Shown: piece by piece, positions 21,949 to 32,349 of the stretch
How positions within the stretch are numbered: the first letter of the stretch is position 1
How the letters are laid out: each line of letters starts with the position of its first letter
Assembly: GCA_951804985.1 (NCBI GenBank)
Contig: OX638136.1
Coordinates: 6,699,852 to 6,763,851, forward strand
DNA: 64,000 bases
Source: Dryomyza anilis
Taxonomy: Eukaryota; Arthropoda; Insecta; Diptera; Dryomyzidae
Direction: 5' to 3'
The notes under the pieces: model-generated
What the model was told of the DNA's origin: nothing
What the model saw: only the letters and a program-made list of their open reading frames with translations
Database searches by the model: none
Program-made: the position numbers and the translations under genes

Positions 21949-23403
21949 GTAATCTTTTATTTGTTTCTGCATACCTTTCCACTTAAATTGTTTTCTGATT
22001 CTAAAATATGTTTTCACTGCGCCCTGGTGACCTCCTAATGCTGAGTCATGAAAGTCTTTTATAACAGTTTTAATTTCCTCTGGGTCAGTTAATAGTAGAC
22101 TTGAGTTTAATTCGTTCTTGGTGTCTGTTGTTATTTCATCCAGTACTGGCGTGCTCACTTGTTTTTTGGTTTTTGAAATTTGATTATCTAATTTATTCTG
22201 TGTGGTCTTAGACCGTGTTTGGACCGCAGTAATATCTGGTTCTGGATGTGGAATTCTACTTAAAGCATCTGCGTTCAAATTCTGTTTACCTGGTTTGTAA
22301 GATATTTCGTAATCATATTCTGATAATTTATGCCTGAAATGGGCTAACCTTGATGTCTGATCTTTAAGATTTGCTGTGCTACGTAATGGTTGATGATCTG
22401 TATAAATTTGAAAATGTCGGCCTAGAAGATAAGCTCTAAAATTTTTCGTTGCCCAGACTATAGCTAAAAATTCCTTTTCAATGGTGGAGTAATTTTTTTC
22501 TGCTCCATTTAATGCCCTACTAGCAAATGCTATTGGTCGGTCGCTCCCTACTTTGCCTTGTGACAGTACCGCACCTATTGCTTCGTTACTTGCATCTGTT
22601 GTAAGTAAAAAAGGTTTTGTAAAATCTGGATATGCGAGACTGGGTGGTGAAATTATTGATTCTTTTAATTTAATAAATAAACTTTGACAATCGTCTGTCC
22701 AAGTGAATTTAACATCTTTTCTAAGTAATTTATTTATTGGTAATGATAATTTTGCCATATTGCTTATAAATTTTCTGTAATAATTAATTAATCCCAAAAA
22801 CGCTTGTACTTCTTTTTTATTTCTCGGCACCGGAATATTTTTTACGCATTCAACCTTAGAGGGATCTGGCAGGGCACCTAGCTCCGTACATTTATGTCCT
22901 AAATAGACAACTTCGCGACGCAAAAACTGACATTTTTCTGTATTTAATTTTAGATTGTGTTCCCTTAATTTCTGCAATACTCTACTCAGCCTAAGCTCAT
23001 GTTCAGCTAAATTTTTTCCGTACACCACTATATCATCAAGATAAACAAAGCAATCTACACCCTGTAAACCTGTTAATATGTGGTTCATTATTCTTTGGAA
23101 GGTAGCTGGTGCACCTGTTAAGCCAAATGGCATTCTGTTAAATTCGAAATGACCCAGTATTGTACTAAAAGCTGTTTTTTCCTTATCCCCTTCTTCAACT
23201 AGTACCTGATGATAACCACTTGCCAAGTCTAAAGTTGAAAAATAGCGACTGTGACCTAATTGGTCTAATACTTCGTCGATTCGAGGAATCGGAAATACTT
23301 GTTTTATTGTCACGTCGTTCAATTTACGGAAATCTATTACTAGCCTCCACTTTTTGTTACCGTCCTTGCCGCTCTTTTTAGGAACCAACAACATCGGGGA
23401 ATT
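21949..23403 (-). pseudogene. Errantivirus-like pol: RT, RNase H and integrase start, truncated
   Basis: Continues the gag-pol frame of 23404-25389 after one TGA. RT motifs are intact: WRLVIDFRKLNDVTIKQVFP, FSTLDLASGYHQVLVEEGDK, FNRMPFGLTGAPATFQRIMN and the catalytic YLDDIVVYGK. RNase H begins TTDASNEAIGAVLSQ and includes SRALNGAEKNYSTIEKEFLA and YTDHQPLR. Integrase is only the first half of its HHCC domain (ALGGHQGAVKTYFRIRKQF) and stops at 21948, where the sequence switches to inverted env. The catalytic integrase core, native env and 3' LTR are missing on this side. Confidence 0.93.
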
Positions 23404-25389
23404 TCAGGGTGATATGCTTGGCGATATAATGCCGTCATCCAACATTTTATTAACCTGTCTGTTGATTTCATCTCTATGAGTGTGTGGCAATTTGTATTGC
23501 TTTTGGTTTATCGGTGGCTGGTTCCACTGTGTTGCTATTTCATGTTTAAGCGCTGGCGTGTATGTTAATTCATCGCCGTCTAAATGAAAAACATCATGAT
23601 ACGAAATACACATATTTTGTAAAGATGTGATTTCGTCTTTATTTAAAGTCTCATCAATTTTCATTTCTTCTAATAATTTATTAATTCTGTTTGTAATGTT
23701 TACTGAATTTATGCTATTTATTGTAGAATTATTGGTATCCGATTCTTTATACTGATTAAAATTCGAAAATTTTGGTTTAAAAGTACTGTCTATTATAATT
23801 TCTGTTTCCGTAGCATTTAAAACTGAAACATAAACTCTATTTTTGCTAACATTCGATATTGTTTCGCCCAAATATACTCCTAGAAAAATTTCTTGTTTAT
23901 GTATTAACACTATTGGAATTTTTGTTTTTAAACGTAATGATACTATCTTTGCGGTTCTCGCTTGAATTTTAATTTGTTGATTGTAAAAAATATTTTGTAT
24001 TTCTGTCTGCGATTTCATTGGTACTTTTATAATATGGTTTTTATGTTTATCAAAGAATGTTATTGTTTTGTCTATCGCATTTATTACAGATCGATTCCAT
24101 AAATTGTCACGTCCGATTATTCCATCAGCTGGTACACCTTGTTTAAGTGACACTACATGTAGCAATAAACTTAAGCGCCCTATGTTCCTATGTTGGACTT
24201 TGGTGGAACCTAATGTTCTAACACACCCACCAAAAGCTCCTTTTAAATCCTTTTGTATATTTTCGTTAAAGTCTGGCAAATTTGTCATTGCATTTTCTTT
24301 TACTATACTGGCATCAGCTCCTGAGTCTACCAGTAAAATAAGTCTTCCATTTTTAGCTGCCTCGCAAGGTACTTCAATGAAAACGTCACTTACATTAGAT
24401 AAACCCAAGCTATCTCCATGCCCACTGCATATTATGCGATCACCTTCTTCTTCCTCATATTTTAATTCATTGGTCTCCTCTGTTCTATGGAAATGCAATG
24501 GAGTAGTAAATTTGATCACAGTCTCCTCCGACGTCTTATCTACAATTCCTAACTCTTTCTGTCTTATATTACTATTATTATTCGCACATATCCAATTAGA
24601 TTCGTGACCATAAGTTCCACATTCGTAGCAGAAAGGCGTATTTTTTCTAATAATACATTCATCCCTAGTATGCCCCAATTTACTACAAAATGAACATGTT
24701 GGAACACTTCTTTTATAGTTGCTTTCATTATTTATTTGTTGCAATTTATTTTCCGATATAACGCTTGACTGTGTTTTTTCCATATAATTATATTCATCCT
24801 CTTCCGATCTTGGACTTCGCTGCATAACAGCCTGTACATTTAAAGCTTCTTCTAACAATGCATCTAATGTTTCTGACTTACTACCCAACAATACAACCTT
24901 TATAGTTGGATCCTTCACCCCTACTTTAAAAGAGATCAACACTGAGCTCTGTAATTCTAATCTGAATACTTCATCCTCACTTATCTTTTTACTGTATTTT
25001 TTACTTGCAATTTCCAAAGCCATGGATTGCAACTCATCTAATCGTCTACCAAACATTCTCAAACTCTCGTTACTATTTTGATAAGCCTTTTTAATCTCTT
25101 CTAGTACTAATTCTAAAGAAATTTCATTTAAGTACGTATTTTTTAACAACTCGTATAATTCTTCTATTTTTTGAAACTGTTTTGTCCTTACTAATTTATA
25201 GGCATCTCCCTCCAAACGTAACCTAACGCATTTAATAAATTCCTCATTATCTGATTCCTTAATTTTAAGCTTAGCTGTTTCACAGCATTCAATAAATTTA
25301 TATAATTCTGTTTCTAATAATGGAGATTCTGCCCCAGAAAAGTAAGGAACAACGTAATGAACGCGTTTCAATACATTTTCAGTACCCAT
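23404..25389 (-). pseudogene. Errantivirus-like gag, protease and RT start; 661 codons before a TGA
   Basis: The gag-pol N-terminal part, starting at ATG 25387-25389 after an 860-bp leader. Residues 1-200 are a helical Gag matrix/capsid-like region. Two zinc knuckles follow: CSFCSKLGHTRDEC near residue 232 and the atypical CYECGTYGHESNWIC near residue 254. The protease active-site triad lies in LLVDSGADASIV near residue 355. The frame enters RT (HEIATQWNQPPINQKQYKLP; NKMLDDGIISPSISP) and stops at TGA 23404-23406. It then continues in the same frame, so gag and pol are fused without a frameshift. That single stop and the 21948 breakpoint are the only obvious lesions in 1,150 codons, so the copy is young. 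Confidence 0.92.
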
Positions 25390-26251
25390 TATTAGTGTTT
25401 CTTATTTTTCCATTTACTTAATCATATAATTAACTATACCTTTCTTAAATAAATTATATATTTTGTTTTTACTAGTTTCATATTAAATCAACTTTTAAAC
25501 ATTATTTCATTAAATTTTTTACTACCTTATTTATCACATTTTATGTTTCATTATTTAACCTTTTTAATCTATATTTCAAAATCATATCAACATATTATTT
25601 ATGAATCCTAAATTAACTTATTTGTTCAATTTATTTATTTTTTTTTTAATTTTCCAGTTTTGTTCTTTAATTAATTTCGCGACATTATAAAAACATTGCT
25701 GTATCAAAATTCTTATTTTATTCAATTTATTTAAATTTACAAATTTATTAATCATTATCATTAAATGTCTCAAACTAATTTATAATGTTTCACAATTACT
25801 TTAAAAATGTTCTTCAATATATCAATTAATCAATTTTATAAAAAATTTAGTTTACTTATTTAATTTCCTGATTTATAAAATTTTATAATTTATGTAATTC
25901 ATTTCACAATTTTATTTCACAGTTTTATTAAAAGTTTATTTTACTCCACAATTTATTACAAAATTTTCAATTGTTCTTTATTTTATTTTTACAAATGTCA
26001 ATTTTCATAATTCCATTATTTTTTGCTTATTAAAATTCTTAAATATTTCTTTTGTTTTATATCACAAATTCACAATTTTTTTTTTTTTTTACCGCACATA
26101 TTTTTTGTATCCATTATTTTTCACAATACTTACAAATACAAAAAAATATTTTCCATGATCCAAAATAGTTATTTCTTCCAATATTAATCTCCATCAGTCC
26201 TTCTCGTCCCTTGGGAGTTGATGTATGGTCCGAAAACCGGCTGCGCCAAAA
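25390..26251 (-). other. Untranslated leader and PBS of the errantivirus-like provirus
   Basis: AT-rich leader between the 5' LTR and gag. Next to the LTR (minus strand) is TGGCGCAGCCGGTTTTCGGA, similar to the tRNA-Ser-type PBS of 17.6/297-like elements. The leader is homologous to the array leaders (7551-8243), which ties the non-autonomous array to this family. Confidence 0.8.
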
Positions 26252-26849
26252 TGTTGTATGTTTAAAGTCCTTCTACTAGGACTTTAACTTGATCCTATTT
26301 ATACTTACTGAGTCCTTTTTACTTTCTTTATATTATTTAAAACAACCGGGTCTTTTTTACTTCAAGACACTTTATTTCGCTTTAAAAGTTGGTTACACTT
26401 ATACTTAACACTTATTTGTAGACAGTTCAGCTTATCGAAAACAATTCATTCTTAGTCTATACTTAACTTCTACTTAACACCTCGTATTCTTATAATTTCA
26501 CAATAAATTGAGTAATTTCATCATGCTAAAATAACTTAGTCAGCGTATTTATAATTTCACAATAAATTGAGTACTTTCATCATTCTAAAATAACTAAGTC
26601 AGCGTTTATCTGAGTGACCTATTTAATGTGGGCGTGTATACCTGTGCTATGTTAAGCTGTGTGCGCCAAGACAATTAAATGCTGTTTGTGTTTAACATGC
26701 ATAATGCTTAACCCTAAAAGTATGCCATAAAGAAAAATATACTGGTTATGTTATGTTGTGGAACATAAGCACGCTGTAAGTTCCACGATTATGATACACA
26801 ACAGTGGATCATATGTAAGCTGTGAACTCTTGGATTATGATACACAACA
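26252..26849 (-). repeat. 5' LTR of the errantivirus-like provirus (598 bp)
   Basis: On minus it starts TGTTGTGTATCATAATCC and ends ATACAACA, giving TGTTGT/ACAACA termini like the array LTRs. An internal direct repeat of TGTTGTGTATCATAATC sits about 42 bp inside. The element lies immediately beside the C-terminal ORF of the zinc-finger family (26873). Confidence 0.88.
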
Positions 26850-26872
26850 AGACATAGTTTTATTTAAACAGG

Positions 26873-27442
26873 CTAAAACTTTGCCTCAAATCTCATAATG
26901 ATTAAATTTGGATCCTCTTTAAAGTAGTGTGCCAATCCCGTTATAACATTTTCATCGCATTCCTTTAAAGAATTAATTCTTTTTATTTTGGATAAATTAA
27001 AAAACGCAAAAATTTTATTCTTAATGGCATGGAAATTAATATCGAAGATTGTCGGATTCATGGACATTAATAACTCAAAGTGTTGGCAAAGGACTTCTTT
27101 AATAAATATATAAGGCCAATTTTCTTTTGAACAAGTAATGTACGGGATGTTTTCCATGTTGTTAAAAAAGAATCTTTGTAATAAGAAACTATCAAACATA
27201 TGGCTTAAAATAATTGTATGTTCATTATGCGTCACGATATCTTTTTTATAGAAATCCTGCAGTTCTTTCTGCTTAAGACTCATTATAGCCTTAGAATCAG
27301 TGTGATTAGAACTATTTGGAATCCAATTAACACATGTATTTCCTAACTGGTTGGCTTTTTTCCTTTCTTTTGGAATAATAGTTTCAAAATTGCAAGGTGA
27401 TCTTTTTGGAGCCCGATTAATAGTAATATTTCTGTTTATCAT
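26873..27442 (-). pseudogene. Zinc-finger dispersed ORF family, C-terminal part, copy 1
   Basis: 189 codons, starting with ATG at 27440-27442. It includes NWIPNSSNHTDSKAIMSLKQ and ITCSKENWPYIFIKEVLCQH. I read it as the C-terminal part of the long multidomain ORF whose other pieces lie upstream on minus at 28034-29790. The order matches what I recall of an uncharacterised, transposon-associated metazoan family (ants, hydra, fish) in which a W-P-rich C-terminal region follows. No function is known to me. The assignment rests on position and general pattern, not on a named domain. Confidence 0.45.
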
Positions 27443-28033
27443 TTTCGAAACAAGTACTAAAGGAATTGTAGGTATTAAATTGCCGGTCTCTTTCTAAAAG
27501 TGAATCGGGGTGCCTATCAGTTGTTTTTGTGCAACTTTACGAAATATTGGAGCTGGTATATACAAACATCGTTCACGAAGATCATCGACTATTACGTTGC
27601 AAAATGCATTTGTTCTTTTTCATAACTACATTTATATTTCAGTTGATGCTGTATTGTAACGAACCCGGTTTCCGGTCTATAGCCGAGGTATGCTCAGCGG
27701 GCTCCAGGTATTCTTGTGCGTTACAAAAATTTATATTTTGCAGGGATCCCCGATGTTTTAATAAAAACGCGACCCGATTAAATTTATATTTTTATTTAAT
27801 GTTTTATTTTTTTGAACTTCATTAATTCTATCGTTTCAAATTTATTTCTTTATATATTAATAATATATTGAAATAATTCTTACTCGTGCAGCAGGTTGTA
27901 GCTCCTTCACGGCGTTGATGCAGTCTTGCCCATGTCCAGGACGCTAAAGTCGTGCAGCTACTCAAAAACACGTGATCACCCTAGTGGTTTCCATGCAAGG
28001 AAGACGCGTCACTTCAACCACTCCCACCTCTGT
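27443..28033. other. Insertion-like gap with a 71-bp short palindrome-ended segment
   Basis: No gene recognised. 27655-27725 starts TGTAACG and ends CGTTACA (perfect 7-bp inverted ends) and contains AACCCGGTTTCCGGT. The flanking sequence is AT-rich to 27890 and then GC-richer. It separates two pieces of the zinc-finger ORF and may hold an insertion, but I could not define ends or a target duplication. Confidence 0.35.
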
Positions 28034-28461
28034 TCAAACTAGCCTCAAAATGTCAACGTTCCTACGTTCCAACTTCTTATTTTCCGCAGTGCTGCTCGTT
28101 GGTAATTCTGTTTCTTTGCATTCGATGTTTGGTGTTTGCGATTCTTCAGCAAGGTATATAATGTCGTTATCAGATTCAGTCAAATCAAATTGTTCTGTTG
28201 AATTGGCAGCAAGAGGATAACTTGTCTCAATATCATCATTGGTAACATTTTGTGTATAATTATAATCTTCATCATTGCCTATAACCAGGAACACATTTCT
28301 TTCTTTCGCATACAGATCAAGGACTTCATCTTCACATATTTCATTCCCATTACTTTCCAAAACAATAGTTGTTCCTGTGATACCAAATAAATGAGCTGGA
28401 AAGCATTTATTAATACTATGTGAAATACAATCTTATGCATATCAATAAATACCTTTTTCAA
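28034..28461 (-). pseudogene. Zinc-finger dispersed ORF family, acidic segment, copy 1
   Basis: Open on minus from 28360 to 28034. It reads NEICEDEVLDLYAKERNVFL, VIGNDEDYNYTQNVT, then acidic and Ser/Thr-rich sequence ending near SSTAENKKLERRN. The same segment is found at 37322-37600 with several indels. It is an internal part of the multidomain ORF described at 37322. It is broken by frameshift upstream, with a separate short frame at 28279-28461. Confidence 0.6.
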
Positions 28462-28840
28462 TTACATCTGCTGTTGTTGGGAATGACATAAATGCTTTTT
28501 TTAATTTTCCTGTCGTGGCTCCATATTGTATATAATTGTTTCTGCATTTTATATTTTACAATAATTATAAAACTACCTTATATTTTTAAAAGTTCTTTAG
28601 TTTCTATAAATATAAGTACCATACATTAACTTACTGTTTGTATTTTACTGAACTTATGACATATATATATATATATTACATTGTGTTTTAAATAAAGGTG
28701 TAGGCTTGAGATATTTTAAAACATTTAAAGGTTTAGTTAACAAAATACTTTATAGGTTTGACGAACAGAATTCTCTCTTCGTAGGAAATCTTTCATACAA
28801 ATTTAAATTTTCATTATACCATATTTTTTAACAAAGATCC

Positions 28841-29311
28841 GTATAACAGGCATTTATAATAAGAATTATTTAAAAAAATAGCATTTACTACTAAAATATT
28901 AACAATATTGTTTACATCGGACTTAATAAGAATGTAATCGTTTTCTTTATAAATGGTATTCAAATATGATATTTTTTTGGTAACGAAAATAAATTCTTTT
29001 GGTAAATGCACATTATACATGTTTGTAGCCAAATGCTGTACAGTATTACATATTATTAAAAATTTAAAACTATCTCTAGATAAAGATGGTTGTAAGTCGT
29101 GATGTGCTCTCGCAATAGTTAATGTAATGTTCTTAAAGTATCCGCATAACAGGCATTTATTATAAGAATTATTTAAAAAAATAGCATTTACTACTATAAT
29201 ATTAACAATATTGCTTTCATCGGACTTAATAAGAATATAATCGTTTTCTTTATAAATGGTATTTAAATATAATTTTTTGGTAACGAAAATAAATTCTTTA
29301 TAAATGCACAT
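28841..29311 (-). pseudogene. Zinc-finger dispersed ORF family, duplicated internal segment, copy 1
   Basis: A 165-codon minus frame (28814-29311) that contains a direct repeat. KEFIFVTKKxYLNTIYKEND and NIVVVNAIFLNNSY-type segments occur twice because 28841-28990 and 29144-29300 are tandem copies 303 bp apart. Between them lies ARAHHDLQPSLSRDSFKFLI and CNTVQHLATNMYN. The AxHHxLQ...NTV order matches what I recall of the family's central region. The duplication is probably specific to this copy. Confidence 0.55.
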
Positions 29312-29639
29312 TACACATGTTTACAACCAAATGCTTTACTGTATCCAAATCATTAAAATTATTAGAGGGAAAAGTATTAATATATGAAATATTACATTAG
29401 CTTTCCCTACTAATTTTGAAGTACTTTCTATTTTTAGAAATGACAAATGTAATTTAAATTTTTTTCTTAATGCGCATAATGAGAAATAAAAAATCTAATG
29501 TAATCCATTGAAACAAAGTATTTTAAAACGAACATTAAATCATAAGTAATTATTCCTTCCTATAAGACATGAGCAATACATGGGGGTAGATCGGGACTAC
29601 AAACATGATAATACATTTCATTTAGACAGGAATTCATTT

Positions 29640-29790
29640 TAATACCTTTTTCTAAAACTTTCTACAAACCCCCCGATTTGATGACTGCCTAAATTGTCAC
29701 CCAGAAAAGCTACTACGGTTACTCTATATTTTTGTGTTTTACCTGACATTACTACTTCAACACCATCAGTTTCAATAATTTGCATTTATA
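29640..29790 (-). pseudogene. Zinc-finger dispersed ORF family, conserved core motif, copy 1
   Basis: On minus it translates to TDGVEVVMSGKTQKYR, then VTVVAFLGDNLGSHQIGGFV-like residues. The GDNLGSH.IGGFVENF motif is, from memory, the most conserved block of the family. The same block occurs at 38290-38430. It is followed on the + side by repeat R at 29795. Confidence 0.55.
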
Positions 29791-29794
29791 ATAA

Positions 29795-30120
29795 TAATAA
29801 CATTGCATTTATTGACATTTAAATGGATATTCTTATCCGAAAATGAAAAAAATAGGAATATATGTATATATACTTTTAATTTCTAATATACATATACAAG
29901 TAATTACAGTTAACCATCATAGTGAGAACTGCAACTAACCCAGAAAAGCAATGGTCGGACCGCTACATAAATTGCATTTGGGCTTGATGAAGGGCCGATT
30001 TATTTTGGTTACGCTTCGGTTGCGGCTGCAGTTGTTGCGACAATGCCTCGTCCAGTGGCTGAATATTTTTATTCCTGGCGGAGCGTGCATGTCAAGTCAC
30101 GCTACGTAGAAGTGGAGATA
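29795..30120. repeat. Repeat R copy with the Gypsy-free (empty) target site
   Basis: ATTGCATTTATTGACATTTA, GGAATATATGTATATATACT, TTCTAATATACATATACAAG and the GC-rich block ATGGTCGGACCGCTACATAA. It represents R without the Gypsy P insertion seen at 52913-58528. This confirms the P boundaries and the ATAT target duplication. Confidence 0.85.
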
Positions 30121-30849
30121 TGTAAATGCTGCACCACCGAGACTAAAGTACGATATCCGGAAGCAAAGCTACATCGAGACGTGTCGTAATATATATTGTT
30201 AAACGTAGGCGAACAACCAACCAAGCAACGGGAAATTTAACAAGAGAAATCTCGGACAGACGAGCGTGCGCAAAATCAAAATCACGCACCTCGTGGTAAG
30301 TCGCCATTTTTGCCAAAATCAACGAGCGCCAGTGGAGCGCGAAATATCAAAATTGTTGGCAAACGCTGCTCTGCTTATTTTAACGTAGAACCCTAATCAT
30401 ACAATGATAAATTCTATTGCAAGAGGTTTGGTCTATGTAAAGCTTTAGCGCTTTTCCGAATTATCGCAAGCTCTTGTTAACTGTGTAAGCTAACTTGAAA
30501 GAGGTCTGTTCTACGCAAAGCTTAACGCTTTGCCAAATTATTATCATTGTTGCCAACGTGATGCGTTAGGACAATGCTATGAACATGTTGCTGTACAATA
30601 TGAGAACAACATGATATAAAAACATGATGCCCTCAACATATGTACAGCAACATCCAAAACTGAATGAATAGTGAAGAACCATAAAGAAAAGAAAAATGTA
30701 TGCGCTAATTCACAACACACCCGAAACACCAGCGACACAAACTCATCGCATCACTACAAGCACCTCGTGGTAAGTCGCCATTTTGTAATTCATATAACCT
30801 GACGAGTGCTAGCGGAGCACCCGCAGTGAGCATCAGTTGCGCGTCACGC
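30121..30849. other. Non-coding stretch with two copies of a splice-donor-like block
   Basis: CACCTCGTGGTAAGTCGCCA occurs at about 30288 and again at about 30762, each followed within 60 bp by a similar GAGCGCCAGTGGAGCG / GAGTGCTAGCGGAGCA. A second pair, GAGGTTTGGTCTATGTAAAG / GAGGTCTGTTCTACGCAAAG, occurs at about 30423 and 30502. CGTG|GTAAGT is a good 5' splice-site match. No coding region recognised. It could be the 5' UTR of an unidentified element. Confidence 0.4.
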
Positions 30850-30859
30850 CAGCGAGTTA

Positions 30860-31255
30860 AACGCAACGCTACAACGAGTCATCCGACGAACAACGGCCAC
30901 GAGCCGAAGACACCCGAGTTACCAACCGCGCGAATGACTCGCAGTAACAGTCAACGAGGATCGGCCACGAGCCGAATACACCCGAGTTACCAATCGCGCA
31001 AACGAGTCGCAGTAGCAGGCAACGAGGAGCGGCCACGTGCCGAAGACACCGAGTCACCGACCGCGCGAACGAGTCGTAGTAGTGCTAACGAGCTGCGGCT
31101 ACCAGCTGAAGACACTCGAGTTATCTACGACACGAACGAGTCGCAGTAGTGGTCAACGAGCAGCGGCCACGAACCGAAGGGACCCGAGTCGAAGCCACCC
31201 GAATAGCCGAAAGCACGAACGAGTCACAGCAGAAGCAGCGAACGAGTTGCCGACG
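30860..31255. repeat. GC-rich minisatellite, 67-68-bp unit, about 5-6 copies
   Basis: The marker GGCCACGAGCCGAA-type box recurs at about 30895, 30963, 31031, 31098 and 31165, that is, at 68, 68, 67 and 67 bp. Each unit also has AACGAGTCGCAGTAG. It is far more GC-rich than its surroundings. Open frames across it are by-products of the periodicity. A remnant of the same sequence (ACGAACGAGTCATAGCAGCA) reappears at about 36583 beyond the LINE, so the LINE seems to have landed in this array. Confidence 0.85.
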
Positions 31256-31353
31256 ATTTTTTTTTTGTTTTGTTTTTAATGTGGGATAAAAAATAGAGCC
31301 ACAGCACTCAGACAGGTTTATATCCATTCTGCTGTGACCCAGTTCCCTGGTTT

Positions 31354-32349
31354 TTAATGATACTTCTTAGATTCATTATTGAATTTAAGAAGGCTTTTGT
31401 GTGATAGAGAGTGAAGCTGATCCTCTCTCATCACGTCTGTGCCAAAGATCTGCCTTCTAATTCTAGAAAATGCTGGACAGTCACAGAAATAGTGCTCTGT
31501 GGTGCCAGTTTCTTCGTAGCAGGCAGAACATAAGGCGCTTTCGGCCCGGCCGATTGCGTTCATGTGTTTTTCACATGCGTTGTGTCCCGTTAGAAGTCCC
31601 GTCAGTTTTTTGCACTCCTTTCTACTTAAGGAAAGTAGAAACGAGGCCGATCTTTTGGTTATCGTCGGTGTCATGAGCTTGGAGAATCTGCATTTCGTCT
31701 CATTCAGCCATCTGCTCTTGTGTGCGGAGGCGACCCAAGAGCTGATGACGAATTTTCCCGTAGATGCAGGTAGTCCAAGCACAGGTTCTGGTCCAAATGG
31801 ATTATCCTCAGATTCAGCACGTGCTAGTTCGTCAGATGTTTCATTGCCCGAAACTCCTTTATGGCCCGGCACCCACATCAGTTTCAGTGTATTGTATTTA
31901 CTAACACAATTGAGACGTGATCTGCATTGACGTACAATTTTGGATGTGATGACCTGGTTGTTCAAAGCCATAAGAGCAGCCTGACTATCGCTGCAAACTG
32001 ATATAGCCCTATTATGCCATCTATTATTCGCAATGTAGTCCATAGCCATAAGTATAGCATAGACTTCGGCTTGAAATACCGAGGAATTGTCGCCTAAGGC
32101 GAAGTGAAGTCTGCGGTCATCCGGTTCCACAAACACTCCAGCACCAGATCTCTGATCGGTTCTGGAGCCGTCTGTGAAAATGCGGTGTGACCCTCTACCT
32201 GGCTCACAGTCAGGCGTTAGCCAGTCTTGAATGTCAGGTTGGCAGACCTCAAAATTTCGTCTTGGTAATATTTCTGTTATCATTGCATCAGAGGGCATCT
32301 CCAGTAGACAGGTGTCTAATGGAGTGTCAAGTGCAATGTCAGAGATATT
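31354..32349 (-). pseudogene. LINE ORF2 C-terminus: RNase H and zinc-knuckle tail
   Basis: An open frame to 31354, in the same frame as RT upstream and separated by TGA at 32350-32352. RNase H is complete by motif: FTDGSRTDQRSGAGVFVE, SVFQAEVYAILMAMDYI, VCSDSQAALMAL and WVPGHKGVSGNETSDELARA, giving the D-E-D-D residues. It is followed by CSACYEETGTTEHYFCDC, a Cys/His motif typical for this type of LINE, and a stop at 31354. The enzyme would remove RNA from the cDNA hybrid. This domain is intact although the element is not. Confidence 0.9.

Noticed and set aside
27655..27725. Solo LTR starting TGTAACGAACCCGG
   Set aside because: The only matching inverted end (CGTTACA) lies 71 bp away, too short for an LTR, and no target duplication was found.
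30826..31149. 107-codon basic protein rich in Thr/Ser/Arg
   Set aside because: It runs through the 67-68-bp minisatellite, whose period is mostly not a multiple of three in register, and the translated units do not stay in frame as a protein repeat.
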